64,000 nucleotides of DNA from Gigaspora margarita (GCA_009809945.1 WTPW01000703.1:256678-320677); one strand, 5' to 3'. Positions 34,542 through 46,729 are shown, counted from the stretch's first letter. A program made the numbers and translations. Notes: generated by a model from the sequence alone, not told the origin.

Positions 34542-35660
34542 TTATACATGGCAGGTAATAGGTTTTAAGGAAACCTGGACAAAAATGCTTACAAAAACAT
34601 ATTTGATTACCATTTTGCCATTATTATTGTTTTTATATTTGTCTGATTCTTTAGTATATTCATGTTTTAATTTAGCAAAAGGAAGTTCAGAAGACTGTAG
34701 AACATGTGTTGTATAGGGAGGCAGTGCATAAAGAAGAATTCTATTTGCATGGCAAAATTTGATACTGGTATAACTTATATAGCTTTTGTGGTCATCTAGC
34801 ATTAGTAAAATAGGGCAAATAGATGGGATAGAATTGTTAAAATGGTTAAGATACATGTAGGAAAGTTTTTTATACATGTAACTAGTACTTGTAAAACCTA
34901 TTACAGTTCCTGGAGGTGCACCTTCTAACCAATTAGAAATTATACAAACACTTTTATAAATAATTATGAGTGGAATATATGATCCAGTAGCCAAAATTGT
35001 GAGGGCAACAGAATTATATTTGTGTGAATTCCTATGTATGACTTTATGAACTTGATATAAGCCTTTTTTTGCAATGACCTTTTCAACTTTGGCACAAGAA
35101 CAAATCTGGTTTTATCCATGTTCCATATTTGCATAGCAGTAAATAAATTTTATCAATTATTTGTTTTAATTTATCAAAATAGTTTTTAATAATAACCATA
35201 TTTGCTCTTTGTGCCCAAGCTTCAAATAACTTTTGAGAATGCAAAATAAAAATTCAAAATGATTTTTTATAAATTGGGTTCACAAATCTTGACCCAGTCT
35301 GTTATTACCAAATAGATATAGTTTTTTGTTACTTCACATTATTTTATTATACAATAGTTAACACTAGACTGGATTAGACTAAACCCAAGCTTTTGCATAT
35401 TAATACAATATTCCATGAGTTGGTTTTCTTTATATTTTGTTAAAATAGTAGATGAGCTCTAACAATATAGAGGACTATCATTGTTAATTGTATGGTGAAG
35501 AGTAGTTCTAGAGATTTTATAACTTTCTGCTAGTTTTTTTATACTTGAATATTTATGGCTAGTGGGATTTTTGTATTCATTAAGTGCTATATAAATTTTT
35601 TTATCTCAATTACCATCACAATGATTATTACCAGAAATCTTTGCCATTTTGTGAATTCTA
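34542..35660 (-). pseudogene. Pogo-like DDE transposase relic
   Basis: The 5' part (minus strand, from ATG at about 35650) reads MAKISGN and, after a stop and shift, NEYKNPTSHKYSSIKKLAES then YKISRTTLHHTIN, a helix-turn-helix of the psq type found in pogo transposases. The 3' part, 34542-34994, has WLEGAPPGTVIGF, PILLMLDDHKSYIS and LPPYTTHVLQSSELPFAKLK, matching the DDE_1 endonuclease core (second Asp in LMLDDH, then the PPHTTHxLQPLD block). Several stops and frameshifts separate the parts. The ends of its parent element were not found. A protein of this group would act on TA targets such as those of families B and C, but this copy is dead. Confidence 0.8.
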
Positions 35661-35823
35661 CTAAATAATAAAATATCTAAGGATTTATTAAAAATTAAAT
35701 AGCAATTATTAGGCATTTAGCACTTTATTTTGCTTTGCAAAATTTTTGATTATTTTTAAATATGGCCCAGTTTGTCAATAAATCTGATTTATCATAACTT
35801 TGGTATTAGCTAGTAATTGTTGG

Positions 35824-36005
35824 TAGAGATTGGAACCGAATTTAAATATTTGAGTTTATCACATCATAATTCGACTTTATCACATAAAAATTCGAGCTTA
35901 TCATATCAATTATTAATAATTGATGTGATAAACTCGAATTTTGATGTGATAAAATCGAATTTTGATATGATAAACTCGAATATTTAAATTCGGTTCCAAC
36001 CTCTA
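35824..36005. mobile_element. Short hAT-like MITE (family D ends), 182 bp
   Basis: An exact 8-bp duplication ATTGTTGG (35816-35823, 36006-36013) flanks TAGAGATTGGAACCGAATTT and its complement at the right end (TAGAGGTTGGAACCGAATTT inverted). The arms are built of TTCGAGTTTATCACATCA-type units. The ends match the larger family D elements. Confidence 0.92.
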
Positions 36006-36013
36006 ATTGTTGG

Positions 36014-36720
36014 CAATTATATGCTAAAGCATAAAAAAAGTCATAGAGGGTACAACATTTTGCAAGCATTTAAATATAAAAAGCAACAAACAATTGTAAC
36101 TTGTAATTTCTATAGCTGAGGATGTAATAAAGCTATAATAATTTTTATTTATTAATGGTAGAAGAATATTATATTGTATTGCAAGTTTAAATAAAGAACT
36201 ACTGACTTATTAATTAATGTATCATTAAAATTAGAAAATTTACTTTTAATATTGTATAAGATTAATTTATTTTTATTTGTTATTATATCAAGTTTGTTGT
36301 TGATGATTAAAATTTTTAATTCAATAGGACTGTGATAGATATATCTTTTTTACTACTTGTTAGTGTATATTCATTTGTACTTATGTAAGTTAAAAAGTAC
36401 ACTTGCTAGCAACACTCTTGATTTGGATTTGAAAATCATAGTTTTGCTATAAACAGATTTCCATCATAATACTTTGTTTCTATTAATAATAAATTATTTA
36501 GATCTCATAAAAATATAAGACTATATAGAGTTTAATTATTATAAATAACATTTATAATGTCAAAAGCCAATTAACTTAGTATAGAAACATGGTTTATTAG
36601 ATTATAAATATCTTTATTAAACTCAAAATAAAGAATTTTTGTAATTTGTTTAAGTAATGGTATCTTATAATATAGTAGTTGGAATTGGATAAATTTTATA
36701 CTATTTGAACTATCTTAATG
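36014..36720. other. AT-rich intergenic sequence
   Basis: No frame longer than about 40 codons and no element recognised. The last 40 bp (about 36685-36720) belong to a module copy that the next element interrupts. Confidence 0.35.
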
Positions 36721-36728
36721 AGACAGTT

Positions 36729-37524
36729 TAGAGGTTGGAACTAAATTGTTGCATTCAAATTTAAAACTGGTTCAACCTGATTCAAATATTTTATATTCAG
36801 ATTTAATAAAACTGGATTTATCAAATTTAATAAAACTGGATTTATCAAATTTAATAAAACAGAAAAATTGAATACCAGGAAGGTAGCTGTGCAGAGTGTA
36901 TAGTTTACTGCCATCTAGAATAGCAAGTTCACATTTAATTTGCTGGCATAGTATACTACTACTGTGTATGAGCATACCAGATTTGGTATTCATGTTACCC
37001 TGAGGTATGTAATATCATATGATGGAATGAGAATATATAAACTATTCTCTATCGTAATCAACATTGCTTTAAGATTTAAAATGCATTTATTGCGATTTAT
37101 TTAGATACTAGAATTCGATTTTGGCCAAAGTTTAGGCTGCATTTATCAATAATAATAACTAATTATATTATAGCAAAATTGGTGCCTGGTAATTTTATTT
37201 AGCACGTGGATTATTGGATTATTGGCAAAATTATCAATTTCGATCCCTTTCGTCTGGATCTGCTAAATTTTGGTTGCATGACCATTCTATTCTGATTTAA
37301 AACTTATCAAGCTACCCTAAGCACAGACATTTGAATGTTCTAACTACTAGTTTATTATAACTGTGAAAACCAGTTTTTTAAATTCAGGTTGATTCAGTTT
37401 TACAAGTTTATTAAAATCACAAAACTGAATTACCAGGTTTATTTAAATTCAGGTTAAACCTAGTTTAAGCTGAAGTTGAAAAATTAAATCCAAATTGTAA
37501 AAATAAAACCAGTTCCAACCTCTA
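36729..37524. mobile_element. hAT-like element D copy 2, complete, 796 bp
   Basis: Ends TAGAGGTTGGAACT and the complement of TAGAGGTTGGAACTGG; flanking 8-mers AGACAGTT and AGATAGTT differ at one base. Interior aligns with D copy 1 (10267-12267). Short minus-strand frames inside are not conserved between copies. It lies in a module copy. Confidence 0.85.
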
Positions 37525-37970
37525 AGATAGTTCAGTTGGTACAAAAATTATCTGATTCTGATTATTTATTACAAGATACATTAGTTGGCCACAATATTCC
37601 TCTAGCTACAACATGTCTATTTACTTTAAAATAAATTTATGCTGTTCTTAGAACCCTATAATTGGATTTTGACAATTTTATACTTATTAGAATTATCTTA
37701 TTGAAACAGTCATTTTGGTAGTAAAATTGTCAAAAACAGACTAGTATATCAATAGTTATTAACTTTTAAACATTCTATTAATTAATTTAAATATTACAAA
37801 AACTTATATTTTGCATAAATGATAATATCTTGTGATCTAATAATCAGAATTGGATGAATTTTATACTATTCGATTCATTACAATAAGATGAATTGAATGG
37901 TATAAAATCTATACAATTCTGATTACTAGATCACAAGATATATCACTTGGTCTCTGCCTATAATACTCTC
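37525..37970. repeat. Diverged module copies, partly palindromic
   Basis: At 37660-37755: ATTGGATTTTGACAATTTTA, AGAATTATCTTATTGAAACAG and GTAAAATTGTCAAAAACAGAC. At 37820-37945: a palindrome with CTTGTGATCTAATAATCAGA in each arm. Both fit the module pattern at lower identity, and the copy spanning 36690-37560 is split by element D copy 2. Confidence 0.6.
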
Positions 37971-38880
37971 ATCTACCTTATATTAAATTAAATATTATAT
38001 ATAAAAAAGTAGAATTATATATTAATTAAATAAGTTGCAGCAGTAATGCACCAAATGGCCAATAAAAATATTTGTAATTAATTTTATAATATATTTAGCA
38101 TATAACTAATTATTTGTTATTATTAATATTAAATAGCTGGAACTAAAAAGCAATATTTATTATTAAATTATTATAGAAATTGAGTATTTGAAATTAAATT
38201 TAATAAAATTTTATAATAAATAAAATATATACAAGTTCTGTATAAAATTATCCAAATAAAAATTCTTTAATAGGTTCCAAGTTTAATATTAGATTACTAT
38301 ACTAAGTTTATAAATTTAAATAACTAATAATATAACTAAGAGAATAAAACAGATCATTATTATTTTTCTTTATCTTTCAACAGTCATATCAAACCACTTT
38401 TTGATAGTCCATACTCTGGCATAAACCCAATTGGGCTGTTTATATATGGAGCCTAACAAATCTTCTGGCTTGTTTTTAACCACCCAAACACAGTTCTATG
38501 ACCACCCAGAATTTATCTATATGCACTAATACTGGAGTGATCAGGAATTTTGTAGAGTTTTTCAATTAGACTTCAGCCTTTTCTACATTTTGTGACTTTA
38601 GTTATTCTAAATCCGAGTTCTAGCTAGTGTTTAAAATTGGCTTGTACAAGATGCACATATGCAAGTAGTTTTTTTTTGTGCATAAAAACCTAAACAATTA
38701 AATACATATGTGTATATTTAATATTAATTTAAATGATTGCACAAAAAAATAATATGCAGCAGAATTAAAATTTTTATGTACAAAAAATAATGTGCAACAA
38801 GAATTTAAAATTTTAATGCACAAAAAATAATTAGGCAACATATTTTATTTTTTTTAAAAGCTTTAATATAATTAATATAA
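37971..38880. other. AT-rich sequence with a possible coding relic
   Basis: Between about 38380 and 38660 base composition is more even. Read on the minus strand, GHRTVFGWLKTSQKI and IEKLYKIPDHSSIS appear among stops. This could be a decayed transposase or host fragment; I cannot place it. Confidence 0.3.
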
Positions 38881-39515
38881 TTTAAAAAATATTGGTTATT
38901 ATTTTTTTATACAAATTAGATCTTTTTATTAGTACAATTTTTCTTTTTATATACCTATAAAAACAATTTGTAATTTTTTTTGTAAAAACATAAAAAAACT
39001 CTGTATTAATGAAATATCAACTGATTTATATAAAATTTTAGAATAGATGTATTTTGTTTTTCTAAACAACTTTTTTATTGCATCAATATTGATTTGCTTA
39101 GCATTATTTTGATTTTCTTATATATAGTTGACCCTCTTAAAACTGATTCTATTAAAACTAATAAGGGTATAGACCAGTGAATAAAATTCATGTGCACAAT
39201 TTTTTAAATTGGATGTGCACATGTGCACAAAGATTTTTCTTAATTAACATATAGGTTGTGCACAATTTTATATAAAAATTTTTAAAGTGTGTACAAAAAA
39301 ATTTTTCCAATATGCGCATATGCACAAAAATTTTGTTTCAGATTTTATAAACTGGTATAGACATTTATCACCTGATTTTTTGGGGGAGGGGGTCAGAGGG
39401 ATTATCAGGTGCTATAAAATATAGTATTATTAGCCAATTAAAATTGCCCAAAATAACTATATAAAATTTTTAATAATAATAATTATAAATACAAAAATTT
39501 TATGTTATATTAATC

Positions 39516-41210
39516 TCTGGCACTAAGTAAACTTGTTCAGTATCTAAAAATACATCAAATTGGCATAATTATTTTTATTTTACTTAAAATTTAGAGAATA
39601 GATGCATGATTTTGGATTTTGATCAAAACAGTCAAATTTAAGCATCTTTTCTCCAAATTTCAAGCAAAATAAAAACAACACTGCTAATTTAATGAATTTT
39701 TAGGTGTGAATAAGTTTACTTAGTTATTAAGTTAGAATTAATTAGTAAAATTTTGTAAATCATAAAATTTTATTAATAAAATTCTATAAAATCTTATAAT
39801 TCACAACTTTTTATTAATTAATTCTAACTTTATGCATTAAATAAACATGTTTAGTATTTAAAAATACATCAAATTGGCATAATTATTTTTATTTTACTTG
39901 AAATTTAGAGAATAGATGCATAATTTTGGATTTTTGATCAAAAAAGTCAAATTTAAGCATCTTTTCTCCAACTTTCAAGTAAAATAAAAATAACTCTGCC
40001 AATTTAATGTATTTTTAGATGCCGAACAAGTTTACTTAATGCTTTAAGTTAGAAGTAATTAGTAAAATATTATGAATCATAAGATTTTATTAAATTTTAT
40101 TAATAAAATTCTATAAAATCTTATTATTCACCAAATTTTACTAAATAATTCTAACTTATGTATTAATTAAACTTGTTTAGAAATTAAAATACATTTATTG
40201 GGCAAAGTTATTTTTATTTTGCTTGAAATTTGGAGAAAAAATGTTTAAGTTTGTCTTTTTAATCAAAAATTCAAAATTATGCATCTATTCTCTAAATTTT
40301 AAGTAAAATAAAAATAATTATGCCAATTTGATGTATTTTTAGGCGTTGAACAAGTTTACTTAGAGCATAAAGTTAGAATTAATTAATAAAAATTTGTGAA
40401 TCATAAGTCTTCATAGAATTCTATTAATAAAATACTATAAAATCTTATAATTCACAAGATTTCACTAATTAATTCTAACTTAATGCACTAAGTAAACTTA
40501 TTTAGCAGCTAAAAATACATAAATTGACAGGATTGTTTTTATTTTACCTAAAATTTGGAGAAAAGATGCTTAAATTTGGCTTTTTTGATCAAAAAACAAA
40601 ATTTATGCATCTAATATCTAATTTTCAAGTAAATAAAAAATTTATGCTGATTAGATGTATTTTTAAATGCTGGACAAGTTTACTTAGTGCATAAAGTTAG
40701 AATTAATTAATAAAAATTTGTGAATATTAAGATTTTATACAGTACCAGACAGCATAAGACATCCACTCTATTCATATAGAGTGCCAATTTTTGATGCTTA
40801 TATAATCAATTCTGATTGGCTAATTTTGACGTAATTGATTCTAATTGGTTAATTAAACATATATATTTTCTTTTTTTTATATTAAATGCCAATTTTTTAA
40901 ATCATTATAAACTTTAACTCATAATAACTCCTTTAAAACAAAAAATAATAAAAAATCTTTCGACAGAAATGTAGTATAGCAAAAAATCTATCAATTTGTT
41001 GAAGGGTTTTTTGATTCAACTTGTATTGAAAAAGTTATAATGATTTAAAGTTTTTATTAATAAAAAGTGGATGCGTTTTGCTGTCCAATACTATAGAATT
41101 TTATTAATAAACTTCTATAAAATCTTATAATTCACAAAATTTTACTAATTAATTCTAACTTCATGCACTAAGTAAACTTGTTCATCATCTAAAAAATACA
41201 TACAAACATA
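39516..41210. repeat. Tandem array, 314-326 bp units, each with an internal inverted repeat
   Basis: The landmark ACATCAAATTGGCATAATT (or close variants) begins at 39552, 39866, 40191, 40517 and about 41198; spacings are 314, 325, 326 and 681. The last spacing is 326 after removing a 354-bp MITE and its TA. Each unit has TTAGAATTAATTAGTAAAAT and, inverted, ATTTTACTAATTAATTCTAA around an AAATTTTATTAATAAAATTC centre, plus GTTTACTTAGTGC-type ends. Confidence 0.85.
40740..41093. mobile_element. TA-flanked MITE, family C copy 2, 354 bp
   Basis: Ends CAGTACCAGACAGCATAAGA and the complement of TAGTATTGGACAGCAAAACG, with TA on both sides; it interrupts the fourth unit of the array. Interior shares TGATTCTAATTGGTTAATT-type text with copy 1. 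Confidence 0.85.
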
Positions 41211-41729
41211 TTCAAGCTTAGACTAGTTTGCAGACTTCAGACCAAACTAAACCAAACTGGGTCCAGTCTGTAAATATTATTTGCATGAATTTGATTGGCT
41301 AGTTTTATATTAGATGGAGGAGGAGGTACCCTCTTAAGAGGTGAAAATCGCCTGATAAATGTCTATACTCTAACCTGTCAAATCTGATAAAAAATTAATT
41401 TACCAAGTCCATTTCTGTTATATAAATTTAATAGTTTGTAATATTTTCAAATCTGATAATCTCTCAAAACTGATACAAAAACTGTTTACTATGCATACTG
41501 ATTTTGAGAGGGCCAACTGTAACAATGATAAATAATTATATATAAAGATTTTTAAAATTTATTATAAAAAATTTTATATATGATCATTGATTGTTGCTAT
41601 ATATAAAAGTTAAAATAATATTAAGCAAATTGATTTTATGCAATATAAAAGTTGTTTCTAAAAACAAAACATATCTATTTTAAAATTTTTATGTAAATTG
41701 ATTAAAATTTCATTAAAACTTCTTAGATA

Positions 41730-42689
41730 AAAAGTTATAGCCATTTGAAAAATTGAAACACCTTGTATAACTGTTGAATATAGATATCTTGCACCATATA
41801 ATTTTTTTTTTGCACTTATTAATTGTTTTAGTTTAGTTGGTTTAGTTTTGGCCAGTACTAACTTTTGTTTTTCTTTTTTTTTGTAACTGTTTTAGTACTT
41901 TTTACCATTGGTATATGTCTTTGATATTGCTAATTAGTACTTCAACTGTTTAGTACATTCTTCTTTATTGGCAACTTTTTAATTTTTTCTTTCTTTTATT
42001 TGCATTTGGTACTAATTTTGGCATTTTCTTTTTTTAAGTTCTTCAATTAATTGTTTTAGTCTTTTCATTATTGGTATATGTTACTAGTGACACTAGTTGG
42101 TACAGTTGGTACTTCATCCATTTCAATATATCTTTTGTTACTAGTGATTTTCAAAATTTTTTTCTTTTATTTCATTTGCTCTTGGTACATTTTCTTTTTT
42201 TAAATTCTTAAACTAATAGTTTTAGTGCTTTTTGTCATTAGTATTACTAATTGGTACTTCACCCATTTTAGTGCATTATCACTGGCAGCTTTCAGTTCTT
42301 TTTTTCATTGCTTTTGTTACTAACTTTCATATTTTTTCTTTTTTAGACTCTTTAATTAATAGTTTCAGTAATTCTTGTTATTGATATATGTTGCTATTGT
42401 CAATAGTCAGTATTTTGCCTATTTTAGTATTCTTTTATCACCAGAATCTTTTAGTTCATTTTTTTCTTATTTGCTCCTAGTACTAATTTTTGTGTTTTTT
42501 CTTTTTTAGATTCTTCAAAAACAGTTCTAGTGCTTTTGTTGCTAGTGTTATTAGTTAGTGTTTATCTATTTTTTGTTGTTTGTTTTTAGTTAAGTACTTT
42601 TTTGTACTAATTTTTCACATTTGACTAATACTTTGTCATTATTTTAATGTACTAATATTTTTAGTATATCTTTAGTACATTGTGTTAGT
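41730..42689. repeat. T-rich degenerate tandem array
   Basis: Words such as TTGGTACTTCRCCCATTT, TAGTGCATTNTT, TTTTTTCTTTTTTAGACTCTT and ATTAATAGTTTTAGTGCTTT recur every 130-190 bp. No frame. It continues past the hAT-like insertion at 42698-45272 into about 45430. Confidence 0.55.
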
Positions 42690-43313
42690 AGTACTAATAG
42701 TGATGTGAGTTGGTAGCTACCAGTAGGAATCTACCACTGGTATCTACCAGTAGATAATAGCAGATACCATTCGATAAATTATATGCAGGGTAGATACCAA
42801 TAAAATAATCGAATTAAGTTTTAAAATTATATAGTGCATTATAAATATCGAAAGTATATGATTTGTCAAATAAATTTTATTTATCATGTGACTATATCAG
42901 CAAATTTATAATAGCATAATCTTATGTAAGATCTTACGAACCGTAATATAAGCAAAATATTTCATAATATATAACGAAATATTTTGAAATTTCAAATTTC
43001 GGTATATTTTGTAAGAAATTTTAAAAATTATAACAAAATATTTCGATCCTCTTTAAACCAAGCTAGGATCAGTAGATCAGTGTAACCTGGATCACGCATT
43101 GGACTAATTATTCAAAATAGTTTAAATTCTGTACTACAAGATCAGATTCGTTTTTTTGTTTTAATTTTGTTTCTTTGTTTTTATTTTATTTTTATTGTTT
43201 TCATTTTATTTATTTTTTATTTTATTTTTATTTTGGCACTTTACAAGAACTTTTGCAAGAAAACAAACAACTTTTCAAAACCTTGGCAAACCAACCCAAT
43301 CTGTAACCTGGAT

Positions 43314-43492
43314 AGGACCCCAAAATATATATAGATAGGTCAGGTTAATTATAGGGTTACTAAAAAAGGAAGATCTGCAGAAAAAGCTTCAAAAATAAGC
43401 AAAAAATTACTATAATTAGAAAAGATCTGTATAAAAAACCTCAAAAATAAGCAATCTCATATCTGACCTATCTATGTATATTTTGGGGTCCT
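43314..43492. mobile_element. hAT-like MITE, family I copy 1, 179 bp, inside X3
   Basis: An exact 8-bp duplication ACCTGGAT (43306-43313, 43493-43500) flanks AGGACCCCAAAATATATATA and the complement of AGGACCCCAAAATATACATA. TIRs extend through AGATAGGTCAG. Confidence 0.93.
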
Positions 43493-43608
43493 ACCTGGAT
43501 TGCGTTGGACTAATTTTTTGAAATAGTTTGATGAAGTTCAAATTCTGTACTACAAGATCAGATTAGATCTTTTGTTTATAATTAGATCTTCTATTTTGTT
43601 TTTTTTTT

Positions 43609-43775
43609 NNNNNNNNNNNNNNNNNNNNNNNNNNNNNNNNNNNNNNNNNNNNNNNNNNNNNNNNNNNNNNNNNNNNNNNNNNNNNNNNNNNNNNNNNNNN
43701 NNNNNNNNNNNNNNNNNNNNNNNNNNNNNNNNNNNNNNNNNNNNNNNNNNNNNNNNNNNNNNNNNNNNNNNNNNN
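43609..43775. other. Assembly gap, 167 N
   Basis: Unresolved bases in X3 following GATCTTCTATTTTGTTTTTT. Confidence 0.99.
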
Positions 43776-45272
43776 TTTATTTTATTTTTATTTCGGCACT
43801 TTACAAGAACACCTTTGCAAGAAGACAAACAACTTTTTGAAACCTTGCGCAAGCCAACCCAAATATCTGATACTTTGCAAGAATACACTAATTTCTCTAG
43901 CATTTTCAAAAATGCTTCTTTAAAGAAATAAAGGTTTAGTTAGAACTATATTTATTTTTTCATTTGACATATTTTGTATTTGTTTTTTTTTTTTAATTTG
44001 TTTTATTAATTTATTTTATTTCGACACTTTGGAAAAAAGAACTCTTACTTCCTAGTACTTTGCAAGAAAACCAACTCAGACTTTTTCGGCACTTCGTGAC
44101 TTTTTGGCATTTAGCAAGAATATTAATCTAGCTTTTGCAATTTCTTAATGCACAAGAATGTGACTATTACTTCAGAGAAACGAAGATTTGGGACTTTGTT
44201 TATTATTTTTTATTAGTTTGCTTACATTTTTTTGTTTTTCTTGTTTTGTTTTTTTTTTACTTATTTTTTAATTTTTAATTTATTTATTTATTTTTGACTT
44301 CTTCGATACTTTGCGACTTTTCCAGCACTTTACAAGAAAACTATCTTAACTTCTCTGGCACTTTACAAGAACAAACTAGATTTTTCTGGCAATTTGCAAG
44401 AACATCAACACTTATGAGAAATAATTTTTTATTTTTTTTCACTTTACTATTTATAAAAATTATTTAGAAAAAAAAGTAAAACGAAGGTTATAGACAAAGC
44501 AAAAGAAATAGCAAAAGCGAAGATGATAAAAAACAAAGAAGCAAAGATTAGGAATTATTTAGAAAAAAAGAGCAAAGTGAAGGTTATAGCCAAAAAAAAG
44601 AAATTGCAAAAGCGAAGACGATAGAAAACAAAGAAGCAAAGATAATAGCTAACTGTGGGGTGTGAGCAAAAATATGTATGTAGGCTAGTTTTTTGTATAT
44701 TAATAGAATTAGATGTGGTGAAGTGTGAAAGTAGTTTAAAACATTTGTAATAATGTAAAAATAATACTGTAATATTAATTAAAAATATATATTAATAAAT
44801 ATAAAATATAATATATAATAATAATAAAAAAATATAAAATTTTATGCAAAACCTTGTGAATTATTGTAAAAACCTGTAAAAAAACATGTTTATGTGAATA
44901 TGTATATCATTTATTTATTTTTTAAAAATTTTAAAAATTTGCAAAACAATGCGAAAACATTACACAATATGCAAATTATTGCCTGCTGCGACCCCTGAAG
45001 GAGGAGGTGATTTGCATTTTTTTATTTGGTCTATTTTGCAATATTGTGCTATAAATTCCGTAATATAACCATAATATAATGTAATATATAATGTAATAAA
45101 TGTATCAAATATAAGATATTTGTTATATTACAGGCTGTAATATTTTACATAAGATTACGTATATATAATTTGCTGATGTAGTAGATCTACTAGTAGTGGT
45201 AGCTACCAGTAGCTAACACCTACTGGTAGATACCAGTAGGAACATACCAAATTGATAGAATTCACATCACTA

Positions 45273-45617
45273 GGTACTAATATCTTTGCTATGCTATTTT
45301 GGGCATTTGTTTATTATTTTGGTGTTCTTGTATATTTTGTATGCTATGTTTGTTTTTTGAACTTGGTTATAAGTATTTGAAAAGTTTTAGTTGAGTTTTA
45401 GCTAGAGTTAGAGTTAGGGTTAGGGTCAATAATAGAATACATTAAGCATTAGATATAAGGAATGAAGTAGAGGCAATAGCCATAGCAAATGACTATAGGA
45501 TTCATTTCACTTGTCCTATAAGTGTTGCTAAGCATAAGTGAAATAGCACAAACTGTATTAATTATAGAAATAGATTGTATATTATGTATAATTGCATGTA
45601 GGTTATTGCATTTTACT
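45273..45617. other. T-rich array tail with telomere-like repeat
   Basis: Continuation of the T-rich array to about 45390, then GAGTTAGAGTTAGGGTTAGG (about 45403-45426), a short telomere-like tract. No gene. Confidence 0.4.
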
Positions 45618-45621
45618 TTAA

Positions 45622-46168
45622 TTGATGATCCGGATAAGATCTGCAGAATTACTATATTGGGACAATAGTAAATTTTGGGGATAAGTACAATATAAATTTT
45701 TATTATATGCTTCAATCTGAGATTAGTCAAAATGAAAAGTATTTTTTTATTAAGTTAACGATACATGTCGATTAATTGAAAGTTGTAGAGCTCGTCGAGA
45801 CGCATCTAACGGTGGTTAGATCTTCCAAATTGGCCCAGTGGATGGCGAGATATTATTAAAAAACTATTGGCCGACTATATAAAATCTCTATTTAAACAAT
45901 ATTTGTTTACATAGAGATTTTACATAGTCGGCCAATCGTTTTTTAATAATATCTCGCCATCCACTGGGCCGATTTGGAAGATCCAACTACCGTTAGATGC
46001 GTCTCGACGAGCTCTACAACTTTCAATTAATCGACATGTATCGTTAACTTAATAAAAAAAATACTTTTCATTTTGACTAATCTCAGATTGAAGCATATAG
46101 TTAATATTATAGGAATTTTGCCCCAATTTCTAATATAGAAATTCTGCTGATCTTATCTGGATCAGTAA
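45622..46168. mobile_element. TTAA-flanked palindromic element (family G) with type-M3 core
   Basis: TTAA at 45618-45621 and 46169-46172 flank TTGATGATCCGGATAAGATC and the complement of TTACTGATCCAGATAAGATC. From 45719 to 46093 the two arms are almost identical complements: GATTAGTCAAAATGAAAAGT, AGTTAACGATACATGTCGAT, GAAAGTTGTAGAGCTCGTCG, CCCAGTGGATGGCGAGATA. A 93-codon minus-strand frame over the left arm is a shadow of the repeat. Confidence 0.85.
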
Positions 46169-46272
46169 TTAAATAAAATGTTTCAAGTTAGTTATATTTA
46201 AAAAAAATTATTTAGTAAAATAATAATATAAAAATACATTGATTATATATTAATTATTCATTGATTATGTAA

Positions 46273-46452
46273 TGGTTCCCAAAATATACATGGATAGGTC
46301 AGATATTAGTTTGCTTATTTTTGAAGATTTTTGTACAGATGTTTTCTATTTTTAGTAATTTTGTATTTATTTTTGAGGTTTTTTCTGCAGATCTTTCTAT
46401 TTTTAGTAATTTTATAATTAATCTGACCTATCTATATATATTTCGGGGTCCT
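46273..46452. mobile_element. hAT-like MITE, family I copy 2, 180 bp
   Basis: Ends TGGTTCCCAAAATATACATG and the complement of AGGACCCCGAAATATATATA; the ATAGGTCAGAT continuation matches copy 1. The flanking 8-mers no longer match, so this copy is older. Confidence 0.8.
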
Positions 46453-46729
46453 GTTGTGATTAGTATAACAGAAGTTCATTTTTATTAACTGTTATATCAG
46501 ATGATCATCATCAAATTTGATTGGCTAATAGAATTATCTGTAGCTAATATTTTAATACTTCAATATGCGAAAATGTGAAATTTTATTACAAATTATATAT
46601 TATTATTATATGTAGAGCACATTTCATAGCTCTTATAGTTAAAAATTATGAAATATAATATTTTGTCTTCAAATTATCAATCGTTAAATAAGTGTATTAA
46701 ATGTGCTAATATTATTTGATATAATAATA

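Larger units (their letters stand above)
39125..41519. mobile_element. Pogo/Tigger-like non-autonomous element, 2.4 kb
   Basis: Ends TAGTTGACCCTCTTAAAACT and the complement of CAGTTGGCCCTCTCAAAATC are flanked by TA (39123-39124, 41520-41521). CAGTTGRCCCTC is a classical pogo/Tigger-type terminus. Subterminal sequence continues as inverted repeats (GTATAGACATTTATCA on both sides). The interior is an array of 320-bp units. No transposase frame. Confidence 0.85.
38881..41720. mobile_element. Family B-related palindromic element, copy 4, interrupted
   Basis: Left part (38930-39122: TATACCTATAAAAACAATTT, AAATATCAACTGATTTATAT, GCATTATTTTGATTTTCTTA) and right part (41522-41710, mirror of the same words) match the centre of B copies 1 and 3. 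The 2.4 kb element at 39125-41519 sits exactly in its centre. Outer ends are worn and not defined. Confidence 0.6.
42895..45178. mobile_element. X-family element copy 3 (best preserved)
   Basis: Left end TATCAGCAAATTTATAATAG and right end complement of CATCAGCAAATTATATATAC, with TA next to each. Subterminal ATCTTACGNRCCGTAATAT-like inverted repeats are followed by TTTCGAAATATTT-type clusters, a GATCAGATTAGATCTTTTG block, and at least ten CACTTTRCAAGAA-type motifs between 43240 and 44400. A 100-bp tandem duplication (AATTATTTAGAAAAAAA, GCAAAAGCGAAGAYGATA) lies at 44455-44650. No transposase frame is visible around the gap. Confidence 0.82.
42698..45272. mobile_element. hAT-like element H, containing X3
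   Basis: Ends TAGTGATGTGAGTTGG and the complement of TAGTGATGTGAATTCTAT; flanking 8-mers AGTACTAA and GGTACTAA differ at one base. The first 100 bp and last 90 bp are dense in TACCAGTAG/CTACTGGTA words, the likely subterminal sites. Everything between is the X3 element. Confidence 0.82.

Noticed and set aside
34542-36069. Single transposon gene extending to 36069
   Set aside because: The 35842-36069 frame lies mostly over a hAT-like MITE; the transposase starts near 35650.
39516-41210. CRISPR-like array
   Set aside because: Units of 320 bp with inverted repeats in eukaryotic DNA; no short direct repeats with unique spacers.
45449-45730. 93-codon minus-strand frame
   Set aside because: Extends into the arm of a TTAA palindrome and shows no domain.
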